A DNA stretch of 64,000 nt from Certhia americana (taxonomy: Eukaryota; Chordata; Aves; Passeriformes; Certhiidae): assembly GCA_018697195.1 (NCBI GenBank), contig JAGMWU010000028.1:3642723-3706722 (forward strand). Reading direction: 5' to 3'. Positions 35,427-48,435 of this stretch are shown in pieces (the stretch's first letter is position 1; every line of letters begins with the position of its first letter). The notes under the pieces were generated by a model. It was not told the origin of the DNA. It worked only from the letters and a program-made list of their open reading frames with translations, and ran no database searches. A program made the translations under genes and the position numbers.

Positions 35427-35836
35427 TCCCTCCATGTCTGTGCTCCTCTCTCCATGTCTGGTTCCCTTTCCATATGTGTTTCCTCCTCTCCAGATCTTGT
35501 GCTCCTTCTCCACAGTCTGTACTCCTTCTCCTGTCTGTGGCCTCCCCTCTCCATGTATGGTGCTCCCTCTCCATTCGTGCTCCCTTCGCCAACGCTGTGC
35601 TCCCTTCCCCCGTCTGTGCTCCCTCTCCCTCTCCATATCTGTGCTCCCCTCTCCATGTCTGTGCTCCCTCTCCATGTCTGTGCTCCCCTCTCCATGTCAG
35701 TACTCCCCTCTCCATGTCTGTGCTCCCCTCTCCATGTCAGTACTCCCCTCTCCATGTCTGTGCTCCTCTCTCCATGTCTGTGCTCCTCTCTCCATGTCTG
35801 TGCTCCCCTCTCCATGTCTGTGCTCCCCCCTCCAAG
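35427..35836. repeat. ~20-bp minisatellite, unit CTCTCCATGTCTGTGCTCCC
   Basis: About 20 units. The right half (35640-35830) is homogeneous with 'tctccatgtctgtgctcccc' and a 'gtcagtactcc' variant every second or third unit. The left half is diverged. This indicates recent expansion at the right end. Confidence 0.95.
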
Positions 35837-37810
35837 CTGCTCCAGGCTCAGGGTGTTTGGCAAACTCATGCAGGAGGGCAGGAGATCAGAGCCTGATGTG
35901 GAATTTGAGCCTGGGAAAAGCACATGGGGCAGTGGGGAGGACTAAAATCTCACCCAAGCAAGCATTGGGGGTTCCCAGCAAAGCTTCCAGTTCGGGGCTG
36001 GGCTCCAAGAGCCACCAAGGGCCACATCCCCTTTCCCCCATATCCAACAACTGCTTGGATGGAGCTGGGAATGGGGAACAGGACTTTATGTAGTTGCTCC
36101 CACAACCCTGCCAGACCCACCAGTAGGTTTGGAAAAACCCCATCCCCTACCCCCCAGTTCCCTTCCTGGAGTCCACAGGAATCCGTTCTCACCCCACTCC
36201 CACAGAATTATTTTTGCTTGGGGTCAGCTGGGTCCAAAACCCAGCGCGGGATTGAAGGGCTGCAGTCACACAGCGAGGTCAGCGTGGGAAGGAACTCGTT
36301 TTGGGCTCCCTGCTCAGGAAGCAGGAGCTGAAATCTCCTTCTCCCAGCCCAGGCAGATCCTCCAGCTGCTGCTCCTGCGGGATAAAGCAGATGGATTTCA
36401 CGGGCTCCTGAGGAATAAAGCACCAGTGGCAGATTTTAATGCAGTTTTCCAGATATTAATGCCAGATACACATTTGTAGGATCCCAGGCTTAAAGCAGGT
36501 GTTCATTTGCAGCGTGAATATTTTTGGGGTTCAGATTTCCCCCTTCCTGTTCCCATCCCTCTCAGATCCCTCCCAGTGTAATTCCAGATAATTCCTGGCA
36601 ATTCCTGGCTGGGTAAGGGTCAATAGGAAGGATTCACCTCCTGCTGACTCCCCAGCCCAGCCCAGCTCCTGGTTCTGACAGCAAAGGGTGCTCTCAGATT
36701 AACAGGGAATTTGTCTCATGGAGTTTCTCCCTCTCCCTCTCTGGAGGCTCCAGGAGCTCCAGGTGTGGGGAAGGAGGGGAAGGTTTGGGGGAGCAGCAGA
36801 GGCTCAGGAACCTGACGGGACAATGTCAGGGATAATGATCTCACTTTTAGCTCCTCTTGGGGCCCCTCTGCACCTGCAGCTCCCCAAGCTCCCTGAGGAG
36901 CAGCTCCATTGCAGCAGCTCTAGGATTGGGATTTACAGCCCAAAATTCACACCAAAGCTTTTCTGGAAACCAGCCTGAGGTGACTTGGGCACCCCAAAAC
37001 TGGGAAAATTCTGTCTGTTGCCTCAGTTTCTCCATGAAGGAATAAAAGAGAGGGGAAGAGGTTTTCTGGGCACAGCCTGGGTGCATTTGGCTTCTCTACA
37101 AGGGCTGGAAGGGACAGGCTCTGACCAAGATATCCTACCCCATAACAATCCTCTTTCACTGAGATTAAAAAAAAAATAAAATTAAAAATCCCTTTTTCTA
37201 ATAAAATAAATGTCTGTGCTTATACAAACTTTCTCTTCTCTCAAATAAGAAAAGAAGTAAACAGGAGAAAAATGTTTCCTTGCCTCATTTCTCTACATTT
37301 TTGGTCACTCCTTTGCCACCCTCTCCCCGATCTGGAAGAAGTGAAAAGAGAAAGGAGAGGAGGTGAGAAAACACGATGGGATGCAGCTCAGCTGTTCCCA
37401 TTTTGGTTTTCAAATCTGAGCCACCCGGTTTTCACTTGAGGGATCAGGAATATTTTTAGGAATGGTACAAAATGCAGCCTTACACCCAGGGAGGAGCTGT
37501 GGCTCCTTTGTCCCATGGGGCTGGGTGATGTCCCTGGGCACCCCACTGTCCTTTTGGGGTGCTGTGACCCCAGCCAGGTGATGGGAGAGCCCAGCCAAGC
37601 CCTGGGCTGAGCTCAGAGGCAGGGAAATCACTCAGATTTCAGCCAAAGAGATCCCTGCTCTGCTCGCAGGGGATATTTATTCACTTTGATGAGGAGGAAT
37701 TCAGCTTTTCTACACTCCAGGCACCCTCTGACCTTTCATAGCCTCATTTCCCTCTAACCCCCGGGATCTGCTGGTGCTCACCATGGACAGCAGCAACTCC
37801 TGAGCCCATC

Positions 37811-38331
37811 GAGGGGGAAAGAGGGGCAGGGAAAACAATAGGGGAGGGAAAAAAAGGAGGGAAAGGAAGAAGAGAGGGGAAAGAAGAGCAGGGAGAACAA
37901 GTGGGGGGGAAGGAGAAAAAGAAAAAAGAGGGAGAGAAGGGCAGGGAAAATGAGAAAGGAAAATAAAAGGAGGGAAAGAAAGAAGAGGGGGTAAAGAAGA
38001 GCAGGGAAAACAACTGGGGGAAGAAAAGGAGGGAAAGAAAGAAGAGGGGAGAGAAAGAAGAGGAGGGGAAAAAAGAGGCAAAGAAGGGCAGGGAAAACAA
38101 GCAGGGGGAGAATAAAAGAAGGGAAAGAAACAAAGAGTGAGGAAAGAAGAGCAGGGAAAATATGCAGAAGGAAGAAGAGGGGGAAAAGAAAGAGATGAGG
38201 AAGGAAAGAAGGGCAGGGGAAATAATTGGGAGGAAGGAGAGGAGGGAAAAAAGGAGAGAAGGAAAGAAGAGCAGGGAAAACAAGCAGAGGGAGAATATAA
38301 GGAGGGAGAGAAAGAAGAGTGGGGGCAAAAG
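37811..38331. repeat. Polypurine (GA-rich) minisatellite block, ~520 bp
   Basis: The plus strand is almost uninterrupted purine, with recurring 'gaagagcagggaaaa' and 'ggagggaaagaaagaagag' modules in units of roughly 55-65 bp. Interruptions are mostly single C or T bases at the 'gcagggaaaacaa' and 'aataaaa' positions. Such tracts can form intramolecular triplexes. Confidence 0.93.
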
Positions 38332-41300
38332 AGGTCCAGCCATCGCTGTGCTCAGCAGTGCCAGCTGCCAGCAGATTTCCCAAGACTGGATGATGGCAGA
38401 TTCCCAGAATTTATTGGTGCTCTCATTGGAGTCTCAGTGTTCATCCCAGCACCCCTCAGCAATCAGTGGCCATTTATCTGCCACAGAGGAGAGGAGTTCA
38501 GGCTCTCAAGGCACCAATTCATCCTGGGAGGAACAAGGAGGCAGAGCAGGATGGCTTCGGGGTGAAAAAGGGACTCACATGTGGCAGGTCAATGAACTTC
38601 CAGGTGAGGGATCCCAGGAGAGACTGGGGAGAAGAAACAGCAGCACATCCATCCCAGCTAGGATATGGGAAAAACAGAATGGAAAATTGTGACAGCAGCA
38701 GAAAGATCTGCAGAGCCTTGGGGCCCGTGCAGCCTGATCCCAGCACAGGGCTCACTTTTGATAAAATGCCCGTTTAATCCGTGGATATTTTTCCTAGGCG
38801 CGGAATAGCAACCTCAGCGAAAGCCTCTCAACCACAAAGGCTTTAGAGGGCTAAACAGTAAAGATTGGGAATTAAGGAGAATAAATATTAATGAAAGGGG
38901 TGGGAAAATCCATCATTTCTGCAGACATTCCTGCCCGTGCTCCTCTGCACGGGGCTGTGGCGTTCACGGCTCTCTGGAGCAGCAGCTCCATGTGCTCAGA
39001 GGGATCGTGCTGGGATGGAACTGCACACAAAGCCTGGAGAGAGCCCATATCCCACGAGAGAGGGAAAAGGGAGCAGGGACTGCCCCCCAAAAAAGGGCAA
39101 ATATTGGATTCAATGTGCAGCAAACCCTGCGCTGGTGTCAGTGGCTGCGGGTCAAGCCCAGAGTGGCGCAGTCGGAGCCAGCGCTGTTACATAAAGGGAT
39201 GGGGAGCAGCCCGGCCTGGGCTGGATGGAGGAAATGAATCCAATTACAGGATGAAGGGCACAGGGAGAGGATGGACATTTGGTCTGGAGCAAATCCCTAA
39301 AAGGCTTTAAAGCAGGGATGGCAAGAAGAGGACGCAAATGAATCGCGGTGCAGGACACGCGGCCACCACTGAGAGGAGTTGGGGCCTTGGAATTGGGCAG
39401 GAGGCAGGAATGGGGCTCTGCACCTGGATGTAGGGGGAAACACTGCCAGGATGTGGCTCTTCTGGGAGCTGGGACACCAGTGGGGCTGTTCCTGTTGGAG
39501 CGGGGAGCCAGCCCAGCCAGGGAGCAGGGAACAGCCCTGCTGGAAAGAGGAAATAAACAGGCAACCCCCAAATTTCCTCGGCGCTGATTCCCCTAAGATT
39601 ACAACCCAGCTGCCCGTGTCACAGCAGGCTCCAGACTTCCACTGAGAAAACTAAAGGCTTGTATTAGAAAGAGAAAAAAAACCCAAATTGACCCAGTTAT
39701 GACAAAACGAAGCAGCACATTCACAGCGTCGCTGGGGAAGCCCATGAGCAGCCACAACAAGGCCCTCGGGAGTAACAGCATTCCACTTCAAATGAGATTT
39801 ACAAATTAAAATAAAAGAGCTGGATTATTTCTGTGTGCCTGAACCCCCTTTCCTGGCTGCTCAGGCGGGCTCAAGTGGACACTGCAGGTTGAAGGGGGGA
39901 GCGGGTACCATGCACGTGCATCCCTCAGGAATTCGGGAAAAGCCTTTCCTTTGCAATTCTGACTTTGCAATCAAACACCCACCCCTGGCCAGGCAAAGGA
40001 GAGCTGCACACAGATCCCTGACCCCCATCTCCACCTCGTAACTCCTACCCAACACCTCAGAGAGCCCAGAACCCAGACCAAAATCCAGACTGGTTCCAGT
40101 TTGCGAGGCAGGAAGGTCAAAGAGGCATTTTTTCCATCACCCCTGGCAGAACACGACTCGCTGCAGGCACAGCCACCCGAGCAGTGCCGGAACTGCCGGG
40201 ATTTGCCGGCTGCTCCTCGCTGCAGGGCAGGGGAGACTGTCTTGCACACCTGCCCACTCTGCCACAGCCCCGGCTTGTCACTGAGGGAGAAGTGTTGACA
40301 GCACCACACGGAGCGGAGCAGGTTCGCAGCTGAGCCGGGATTGCTCAGCTCCTTGGCAGGGAAATGACAGGGCCCAAAGAGTGCCCGTCTCTCCAAGGAA
40401 ATCCTACAGCGCTTGGAGAGACATTAGCTGGATCAGCAGAGGGAGAAAAAGGCTGGGAGCTGACAGAGAGTGCAAATACCAGGAGAAGAGGTTGGCATGG
40501 GGGAGCTCTCTTCACATCCCAGCTGCTTTATGGCTTCGGGGGAGAGCCCGGAGCAGGATGGAGATGAAGAACCTGCATGGAAAATGGGATCTGGGGTCCC
40601 TCCTGCTCGAATTTTGTGCATGAAAGACAGAAGACAGCCTGCTGTGCACTCTTAGTTTGTGGAGCAAGAGCACCTCCCCATGCACCCCTGCTCTGGGTGG
40701 GTGCCCACAGAGCCCCCAGCCATGGCCAGGTAATCCCTGCTGGGGGAGGGCCGGCCCAGCCAACCCAATTGTAAATACATCAGTGTCCTCCTTCTGCCTG
40801 CCACACGTTTAAATCTATTTGATCCACTCTAATGGATTGATCTACAAGTTTGTGCACACACATCCTGCTTTGGACGGGCGGCTGGCAGCGCCTCGCCCAT
40901 CACGGCCTGTCAGCTCCACTCAGCCTCACCTCCAGCGCAGAGCGAATCCAATTACAGGATAAAGGGTTTTCTTCCCCTCCATATGGTCTCTATAACGCTC
41001 TGGCTTTATCTTGCCTTAACCCCTTTCCTGGTGAGGGAGCTCACAAGCCCGGCCTAAGCGGCTCAGCGCCACGGCCATGGGTGGCTGCTATGTGATACGG
41101 GAAACGGGGTCTTCCCAGGGCACCCAGAGACACATTCCTCCCTCTTTTCCTGCCCTCTGGGGAGGAATGAGCCCCCACGGGAGGGAGATTCAGGGCAGCA
41201 CTGGTTACAAAACCAGCCAGAAGCACAGGAGTGAGCTCAGCATCGTGCTCACGGCCGGGGTTCACGGGGCTGTGCATCAGCCCAGCACCAGGAGCTCAGC

Positions 41301-43924
41301 ACAGATGTTCCCTTCATGACTGATTTGTTGTGCTTCTGCATTTTCCCTCCACCTTGCTCTGCCAGGTGTTCCCTGGGTGCCCCCAGCAGGGCTGGGGATG
41401 GGCACTGCACAGGGCTCCAGGAGCCCTCTTCCCCTGTGTGAGCTCTGCCTGTGGCTGATCCCTGTGAACCAGGCGTGTCTGCTCCGTGCAAGCCAGTTAT
41501 TTGATTATAATTATCATCCCTTGCTTGACACAGGACATGAAAGCCCAGAGCAGCTCAGGGCCCCGTCACACTGCGTGCCAACAGACAACAAGCAAGAGAC
41601 AATCCCAGCTCAAAGCACTCGGCAGAGCAGGAAAACCTACAAGGGGCAAGAAAAGCCCTTTTCTTGAGGACAAACACAGAGCAGCAAATCTCTCCCCCCG
41701 CATTAGGCAGGGCCTGGAATGTGCTGTTGTCGTAGAGTCAGCACGGAAAACAACTGGGAGCTCTCCAGCAGAGAGAGCAGCTCATAAACTTTCCCTGACA
41801 AGAGACACCAAATTAAAGCCATCTCTGTGACAGGGCTGCAGCAGGAGCCGAGGTTGCATTCAGGACACGTCCTGGAGGGACCAGCCACCCTCACGGGTGT
41901 CATTTCCCTGCTCTGGGTTTACTCGAGGCCTTGGCCATTGCTCCGGCTGTGCTGACCTGCCCTGGGCTCTAAATCCACCGATCTCGGGGCGGTGACCCAA
42001 GGGGACACGTCCCTGAGGACAGCTGGGAGGGGACAGCTCTCTTACAGAGAACAGGTGGCTTAGGCACACCTGCTCCACAGGCAGCTCCCAAAAATGGGGA
42101 AGAGCCTGGTCCAGGCCTTGTTGACAGTCAGTTGAAACCCTCTCAGACCAGTTGTCCCCTTAAAAGTGTCTGGGGACCACCCGTGAAGCCAAATCTCCTC
42201 CACACTCAGCTGCCAGGGGGAGTGGAAAGGATCTGCTGGGCCAGGAAATGTCCCTCTCCCAGAAATGTCCCTCTCCCTGAGTGTTCCCCCAGCACCCAGA
42301 CTCGGTGTCCCTCTTCCCCCCTCAGCTTCCTTTTCACCACTTTAGGGAAGGGCAGGACACCCCAAAGGGTGCCAGCAAGGTATGGGAGGTGACAATTAAC
42401 TTTCCCATGGGACACCCGTGCCCACATAGAAAACCTTGGAGAAGCACCAGAGCTTTGGGATGCTGTTGGTGCTGGCAGCAAGGCCCAAGTGTTTTTGAAG
42501 TGACATATTGGAGCTGAAAAGTTTCTTTCTCTTTTGAAGGTGGGCCACAGTGAAATTTTGGAGAGTCACTTTCTGCCATGGGAGTGGGGAGGTGCACACT
42601 GGGATCGAGATGGATGCACAGCTGGTTTTGTGAATTAGAATTTCTGAGATCTCCTTCGATATTCAACTCATTCTGCAATAATGTGCCCAATTTTTGTCCA
42701 TCTGGAGTCTGACCAGAGCCAGGAGAGGCAGGAAATTCTTCCAGAAAAAGCTCTTTGAGAGGCAAGGCCATGAGACTCCACTCATCCCCTCAAGGAAGAC
42801 CTGGAGCAGGGATTTGGTGCCTGGTGGTTTCAGGGTGTGGTGACTCCAAGAGGGACATCCACCCCATGGGGACCCCTCATCCCAGGGCACCTGAGGCTGG
42901 CCTGACCCACTTCCCTGCTCCACATCCCACTGGATCTGTGCAGATCAGGGATTAGGACACCATCCATCCCAACACCCCCTTAGCCTTCCGCTCCCGGCCT
43001 CCAGCTCAGAGACACTCCAGGCATGCAGCAGACCTCATTCATCCCACGGGACCACGGTGACTTTTTCCATGGGCTGTGCCTTGGGGAGGGCAGCGAGGAG
43101 GAGGAGGCCCAGCTTACCTCGTTATCCGATCAGCTCCCTTAACGCCCCACATCCCCAGGATTAATGGAAGAGCTGCCCTAAGGCGCCTTAGGCAGGTCCC
43201 CTGGAGAAGGAGCACCCATGACCCAGAAGGAGGAAATGGGGAAGAAGAACTTGGATGAGATGGAGCATTGGCACTGGCCCCGCTGGGAAGGGTTTCCCAG
43301 GCTCGTGTGTGCTGGGATGGGGATCCCATGATCCGTGCTGAGAGCCTGGGAAAAGCTCCCTTCCATCCCTCTGGCTCTCCCAGGCTGGGCTGGTCTCTCC
43401 ACACTCTCTTCAGGGAGTTCAGGACATCTCTGCTGTCCTTTGGTGGCACAACCAGGGGTGTGGTCAGGGTCACACAACCAAGAGCCCTGCCCCAAAACGC
43501 TACATTTACCAAAAAATTACCAACTGCATTATCTTTGGGATGGGAAGTGGCTTCCCCTCCTACCTTTGCCCAGCTGCAGGCCCTTGGCTGTGTCAACAGC
43601 ACCTGGATTTGCTCTGGGACGGGAGCTCCAGCAGCCCCTACACTGAACCAGACCCCCAAAACAGAGCCCAGCCAACAGCTCAGACCCACAAAGCTCGGTC
43701 CAGTCTTCCCCCAGTGACTTCCCCAAGGTCAGTGGGGCAAAGCTGGCCACTCCCCAGTCCCCAGGTGGTCTCACAGGGTCCTTCAACCACCCAGGCACAC
43801 CCCAAACCTGTGACACACTGTGGACCCCAGCACAGCTCGCTTTCCACATCAGCCACTCCCAAACTGCTCTTCCCACCTTTGCCCCTCTTCCCAAGCATTC
43901 CCCACCCCATCCCTTCCTGCCCCC

Positions 43925-44112
43925 AACACCTTAAACAACATTAAACACTTAATGGCAATTAATACGCTTTAATGCAGGTTTTGGGGCCAACTGGCTGCTT
44001 AGAGGGTGCTTAAACCATCAGCCCCTCTCAATCCCGTTGCCCTTGTCATACAAAGTTAGCCGAGCCCCTCATCAGCCTCCCCCCTCCCTCGAGGAGGTCG
44101 GAGGGTATAAAA
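43925..44112 (+). promoter_or_regulatory. OPN1MSW: RH2 promoter: TATA box and homeodomain-type sites
   Basis: A TATAAAA box at 44106-44112 lies about 230 bp upstream of the start codon. Upstream at 43940-43975 there is a cluster of TTAA/TAAT cores including CAATTAAT at 43956-43963, which resembles the photoreceptor Ret-1/PCE-1 motif bound by CRX/OTX- and RAX-type homeodomains. The TSS is predicted near 44135. The element names are by analogy. Confidence 0.6.
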
Positions 44113-44339
44113 CCACCCTGGGGCGCGGCACCGCCAGCCCCTGGCACGGCGCAGGGCAGGGCACCACCTCCATCCCCTCAACTTCTGCTGCTCCTTGTAA
44201 TTCCCTCATTTTTTAGATTGGAGGGTTATCCTCCGTGTTGGGAGGGGGTGGGGGCTCCCCTTTTTTCAATAATCAGGGTCACAACGCAATTCGTTGCAGA
44301 AAACCCCTCCGGCAGAGCAGCTCCCACAGCGAGGGCAGC

Positions 44340-47300
44340 ATGAACGGCACGGAGGGGATCAATTTTTACGTGCCTATGTCCAACAAGACAGGGGTGGTGC
44401 GGAGCCCCTTCGAATACCCGCAGTACTACCTGGCCGAGCCCTGGAAATACCGCCTCGTGTGCTGCTACATCTTCTTCCTCATCTCCACCGGCTTCCCCAT
44501 CAACTTCCTCACCCTCCTGGTCACCTTCAAGCACAAGAAGCTCCGGCAGCCCCTCAACTACATCCTGGTCAACCTGGCTGTGGCTGACCTGTGCATGGCC
44601 TGCTTTGGCTTCACCGTCACCTTCTACACCGCCTGGAACGGCTACTTCGTGTTCGGCCCCATCGGCTGCGCCGTGGAGGGATTCTTCGCCACGCTGGGAG
44701 GTAAGGGCTGGGAAATGGGGGCTTGGGGCTTCCTTCTGCAGGGCGTTAGGAGCCTGGTTCCATCCCTTCGTGGCACTGTTGGCATGTGCAGCATCGTTCC
44801 CCCGCGTGTGGGGCTCGCCCGGTGCTTAAAACTGAGGAGGAAATGAGATTTCTGCGTGTTTGACCTCAGCAGCAGGGAGCCTCCGTGGCATCACGGCAGG
44901 GAAAGGAAGCCTGGGAAGGGATCCTGGTTTGTAGGATCCAGCCTAGGGTCACCCTGGCCTTGCTGGACACTGGGGGTGTCACGCCAGGGTGGTTACCAGA
45001 GACCTGCCAGGGGTGACCACAGCGTGTTCCTGAACCACCGCCAAGCTCCGACCGAGCACAGCTTGGGCTTGGTCACCTTAGAGGTCTTTTCTCAACCTTC
45101 ACAATTCCATGATTATTCCTTTGCCCAAAGGCTTCCCTTTTTGGGGAAATGGAGTGTTTAGAAGGGGAAGAGAAATCCCTCAGGAAAGGAGACCACAGAA
45201 GAGCTACAGAAGTGGAGAGGTGAGAGGGCTCAGAGCTTCTCCAGGGGCAAAAGGAAGGGGAGGAAGGTCCAGGGTGGTTCTCAGGCTCTGCAGGGATGAC
45301 TCAGCTCTGTCCCGGCTGCACCAGATTTGGGCGCCCTTGGGATTTTCCTTCAGGCATTTCTCAGGGACACAAGTGCTGCAAACACTTTGCCCTGAGGAAA
45401 AGCAGGGAGAATTCACTCAGCAGCCCGAGCCCACGCAGCCAGCCCTGCCCACGCCACAACTCATGATGGATCTGACAGCCAACAGTCCTTGCTGGAGAGA
45501 CCCAGAGCCACCACAGGGGCTTTATTTTCCTTCCCCTGAACGGGGCCATATCCCACAATGATGCTGCTCTGAAAATACACATTTTTAAAACAGAGATATT
45601 CTGCCAACAGCACAGCTGAATGTCCTGATCCGAGCCAAGGCGCAAGGAAAGGCTTGGCTTTGGGGGTCAGAAGATCCCAAAGGCTGCCCCATCCCTGCTC
45701 AGTGAGCCTTGGGCAGCGTCATTTCGCCTTTCTGGTGTTTGTACCGCTCAGAGGAGGAGGCTCCTGTTCCCAGGGAAGGAAGTTGGCTGGGAAGCAGCGG
45801 CTGTGTGAGCAGCAGGTCCCCAGCGAATCCCAGCACAGGGTGTCGTTATCAGCAGCTTATCACAGCTGGGGGCATTAGCAGGCTTACAGCACCGACTAAA
45901 TGCTCCCAAATCCCCTGAAGTTTAATTATCCCTCATAAATACATGTGCACGTTTGCCCACCCACACAGTCCTCCCTTCCCTGCACCTCCCCCGATCAGCG
46001 GAAGGCTCCTGAAATGCTCATTGAAAGGAATCAACAGGTTTGGAGGCATCTGGCAGCACTGCCGGGAATTGTGCTTCCCCACACCCAGGTGGGATTCACC
46101 CCCTCGATTCTTAAATTTATTAAAACCCCCACGGTGATTCCTCCTCCGCCCCCAGCATCCCCTCGGCTCCCAGAGCTTCTGCATCTTACGGGTGGAGAAT
46201 TCCCAGTTTTTTTAGCAGGATGCTGCTTATCCCACGCTGATCGCCAGCTCCCTCTGCTCTCCTCTGGAAGCATCAGGGGAAGGTGGAGCCCAGAGGGGCT
46301 CTGACCACTCCGTGGGCTCTCCCTCTCTTCCCTGCAGGCCAGGTTGCCCTGTGGTCCCTGGTTGTCCTGGCCATCGAGCGCTACATCGTCATCTGCAAGC
46401 CCATGGGCAACTTCCGCTTCTCCGCCAGCCACGCCATGATGGGCATTGCTTTCACCTGGGTCATGGCCATTTCCTGCGCCGCCCCGCCGCTCTTCGGCTG
46501 GTCCAGGTGAGGGCAAGGATTCCCAGGAGCAGCTCTGGGATCCCTCCATCCGTGCAGGGAGAGCAGGTGGCTCCTGGCAGGGAGGTGCTCAGCCTTGGAG
46601 GAGGGGAATGAATGTCCCATCGCTGTGGGAGGGAGGGAGTGTCACAGCAAGCTGACACTGTGTGCTCCAGTGCACCCACACCATGTGTGCACCCCACACC
46701 CTGAGGGAATTCCGCCCTGTTGCCCCCAAGGAGGGTCCTGGAGGATATCCCGATCTTTCTCCCTTCCAGGTACATCCCGGAGGGGATGCAGTGCTCCTGC
46801 GGGCCCGACTACTACACCCACAACCCCGACTTCCACAACGAGTCCTACGTGCTCTACATGTTCGTCATCCACTTCATCATCCCCGTCGTCGTCATCTTCT
46901 TCTCCTACGGCCGCCTCGTTTGCAAAGTCCGGGAGGTAACGGCCGGCAGGGGCTGGTGGGGACACAGAGGGTGGCTCGGGCAGGACAGGGGACGTGGGGT
47001 GGGGGTGAAAAGCTGCCCCTCACCACCCTCTGTGTCCACAGGCAGCTGCCCAGCAGCAGGAATCTGCCACGACCCAGAAGGCAGAGAAGGAGGTGACGCG
47101 GATGGTGATCCTCATGGTGCTGGGATTCATGCTGGCCTGGACTCCCTACGCCGTGGTGGCGTTCTGGATCTTCACCAACAAGGGCGCCGACTTCACGGCC
47201 ACGCTGATGGCAGTGCCTGCCTTCTTCTCCAAGAGCTCCTCCCTCTACAACCCCATCATCTACGTGCTCATGAACAAACAGGTGAGACGCCCCGGGGCTG

Positions 47301-47548
47301 GGCAGCTCCACGTTGCTCCTTCCCAGACGGGGTTGGATCTCAGTCCATCCAAGGACTCCTGGTCCTGTAGCATGTCCCTGCTGTCCCCCAGTGCCACCAT
47401 TCTCATTTCTCTCCAGTTCCGTAACTGCATGATCACCACGATCTGCTGTGGCAAGAACCCCTTTGGGGATGAAGACACCTCCTCCACCGTATCCCAGAGC
47501 AAGACCGAGGTCTCCTCCGTCTCCTCCAGCCAAGTATCACCCGCATAG
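44340..47548 (+). CDS. OPN1MSW: Green-sensitive (RH2) cone opsin, five exons, 355 aa
   Basis: Coding exons are 44340-44700, 46338-46506, 46770-46935, 47042-47281 and 47417-47548 (361, 169, 166, 240 and 132 bp). The sizes are those of the vertebrate RH1/RH2 opsin family, with GT-AG borders throughout. The product is a seven-helix retinal-binding G-protein-coupled receptor of cone outer segments that couples to transducin. Visible key residues (bovine numbering): glycosylation N2 and N15, counterion E113, disulfide C110-C187, E134-R135-Y136, K296 for the Schiff base, NPIIY at 302-306, palmitoylation C322/C323 and a Ser/Thr-rich tail ending SQVSPA. Q122, M207 and A292 are the RH2-type tuning states; Q122 separates it from rod RH1 (E122). 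Residue 85 is Cys. The start MNGTEG is the family start. Near-identity with chicken RH2 and the position next to MLN support RH2 rather than RHO. Confidence 0.97.
45062..45118 (+). mobile_element. Decayed CR1 3'-end fragment in RH2 intron 1
   Basis: 'accttagaggtcttttctca' followed by 'accttcacaattccatgatt' matches the end of a CR1 element. Only about 55 bp are recognisable. Confidence 0.55.
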
Positions 47549-48435
47549 AGCATGGACAGTTTGCACTGGGGTGACCTGCCGAGCTCGGGGACCCAGACAG
47601 ACGCCCCACAGCCACTCCCTCGTGCCCCGGCCCCCTCCCCTGCAGGAGAATTTAGCTGTGCCCATCCTGCCGTAGTGTCCCCTGCGCAGACCCCACCCCA
47701 CACATCCATGGGGACCCACATGTGGCACTCTGAGCTCTGCCACACCGAGCCCAGGGAGCCCAGGGCCCTGCCCCAGCTCTGGGGAACTGTCCCTGCCTGT
47801 CCCCATTGTGTTCAAACAGCAGCAATCCGTGGAGACCCCAAACCTTTTCCTGCCTGAATCCTGCTCCCCACCAGCACCGCCCTTCCTTGGGCTCCAGGGA
47901 GTGTCTCAGGAGCATCCAGGCCTCATTTGCAAAAATCTGAATATCCTGGCAAAGCCCCAGGAGCAGGAGCCCGTGGCTGGGGTGGCCCCACCTGCCCCTC
48001 CCCAGGGCTCTCCAGAGCTGAGCTCCCCCCAGGATTCCCACCAGGAATCGATTCCCACAGTCTCTAGAAATCAATATAACAAACGGGGCCACGAGCGGGC
48101 TCCGCTTCCAGCCCGACTCCCTCTATCCCCAAGACAACACTGTAGATATATTTTTTTGTCTTGGATCCTGTAAATATTTGCTCACGTCCTTTGAAGTCTC
48201 TATCCCTCTCAGCCCTTTCTTTTCTTCTCCTCTTCCCGACTCCGAAGCAGAGAAATTCCCCTTCCACCTCTGCTCCGGCTGGACAGGCACAGCCAACCTT
48301 GGAGGGTGGGACCGGGACCCGAGCGCTTTCCTGTACATATTTTATAAATAAATAATCTCATGTCAGCACAAGGACGTCTGCAGTCAAGGAGTAGGGATTT
48401 AAAAAAATATGAAATAAACAGAAGCAGCACAGAGA
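47549..48435 (+). other. OPN1MSW: RH2 3' UTR with two close polyadenylation signals
   Basis: AATAAA occurs at 48347-48352 and 48413-48418, both in AT-rich context, giving a UTR of about 0.8-0.9 kb. A third AATAAA near 48715 could serve a longer form. Confidence 0.7.

Larger units (their letters stand above)
33483..43920. other. MLN-RH2 intergenic region
   Basis: No coding exon was recognised on either strand. It holds a three-copy 18-bp repeat (34236-34292), an AT-rich island at 34590-34930 that may be a conserved element, a 20-bp minisatellite (35427-35836), a ~520-bp polypurine block (37811-38331) and AT-rich patches near 37150-37260 and 38760-38890. RH2 regulatory sequence is expected at the right end. 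MLN and RH2 are divergently transcribed about 10.6 kb apart. Confidence 0.6.

Noticed and set aside
35181..36093. Cys/Leu/Ser-rich frames of about 250 residues and a 337-residue minus frame
   Set aside because: Translations of the 20-bp minisatellite.
37710..38383. Phe/Leu/Ser/Pro-rich 'membrane-like' frames on the minus strand
   Set aside because: The polypurine block read as polypyrimidine; hydrophobicity is a base-composition artefact.
44235..44339. Open frame continuing upstream of the RH2 ATG
   Set aside because: It has no upstream ATG; MNGTEG is the universal RH1/RH2 start.
44340..47548. Assignment as rod rhodopsin (RHO/RH1)
   Set aside because: Q122 and the rest of the sequence fit RH2, and the neighbours are MLN and LEMD2, not IFT122/MBD4.
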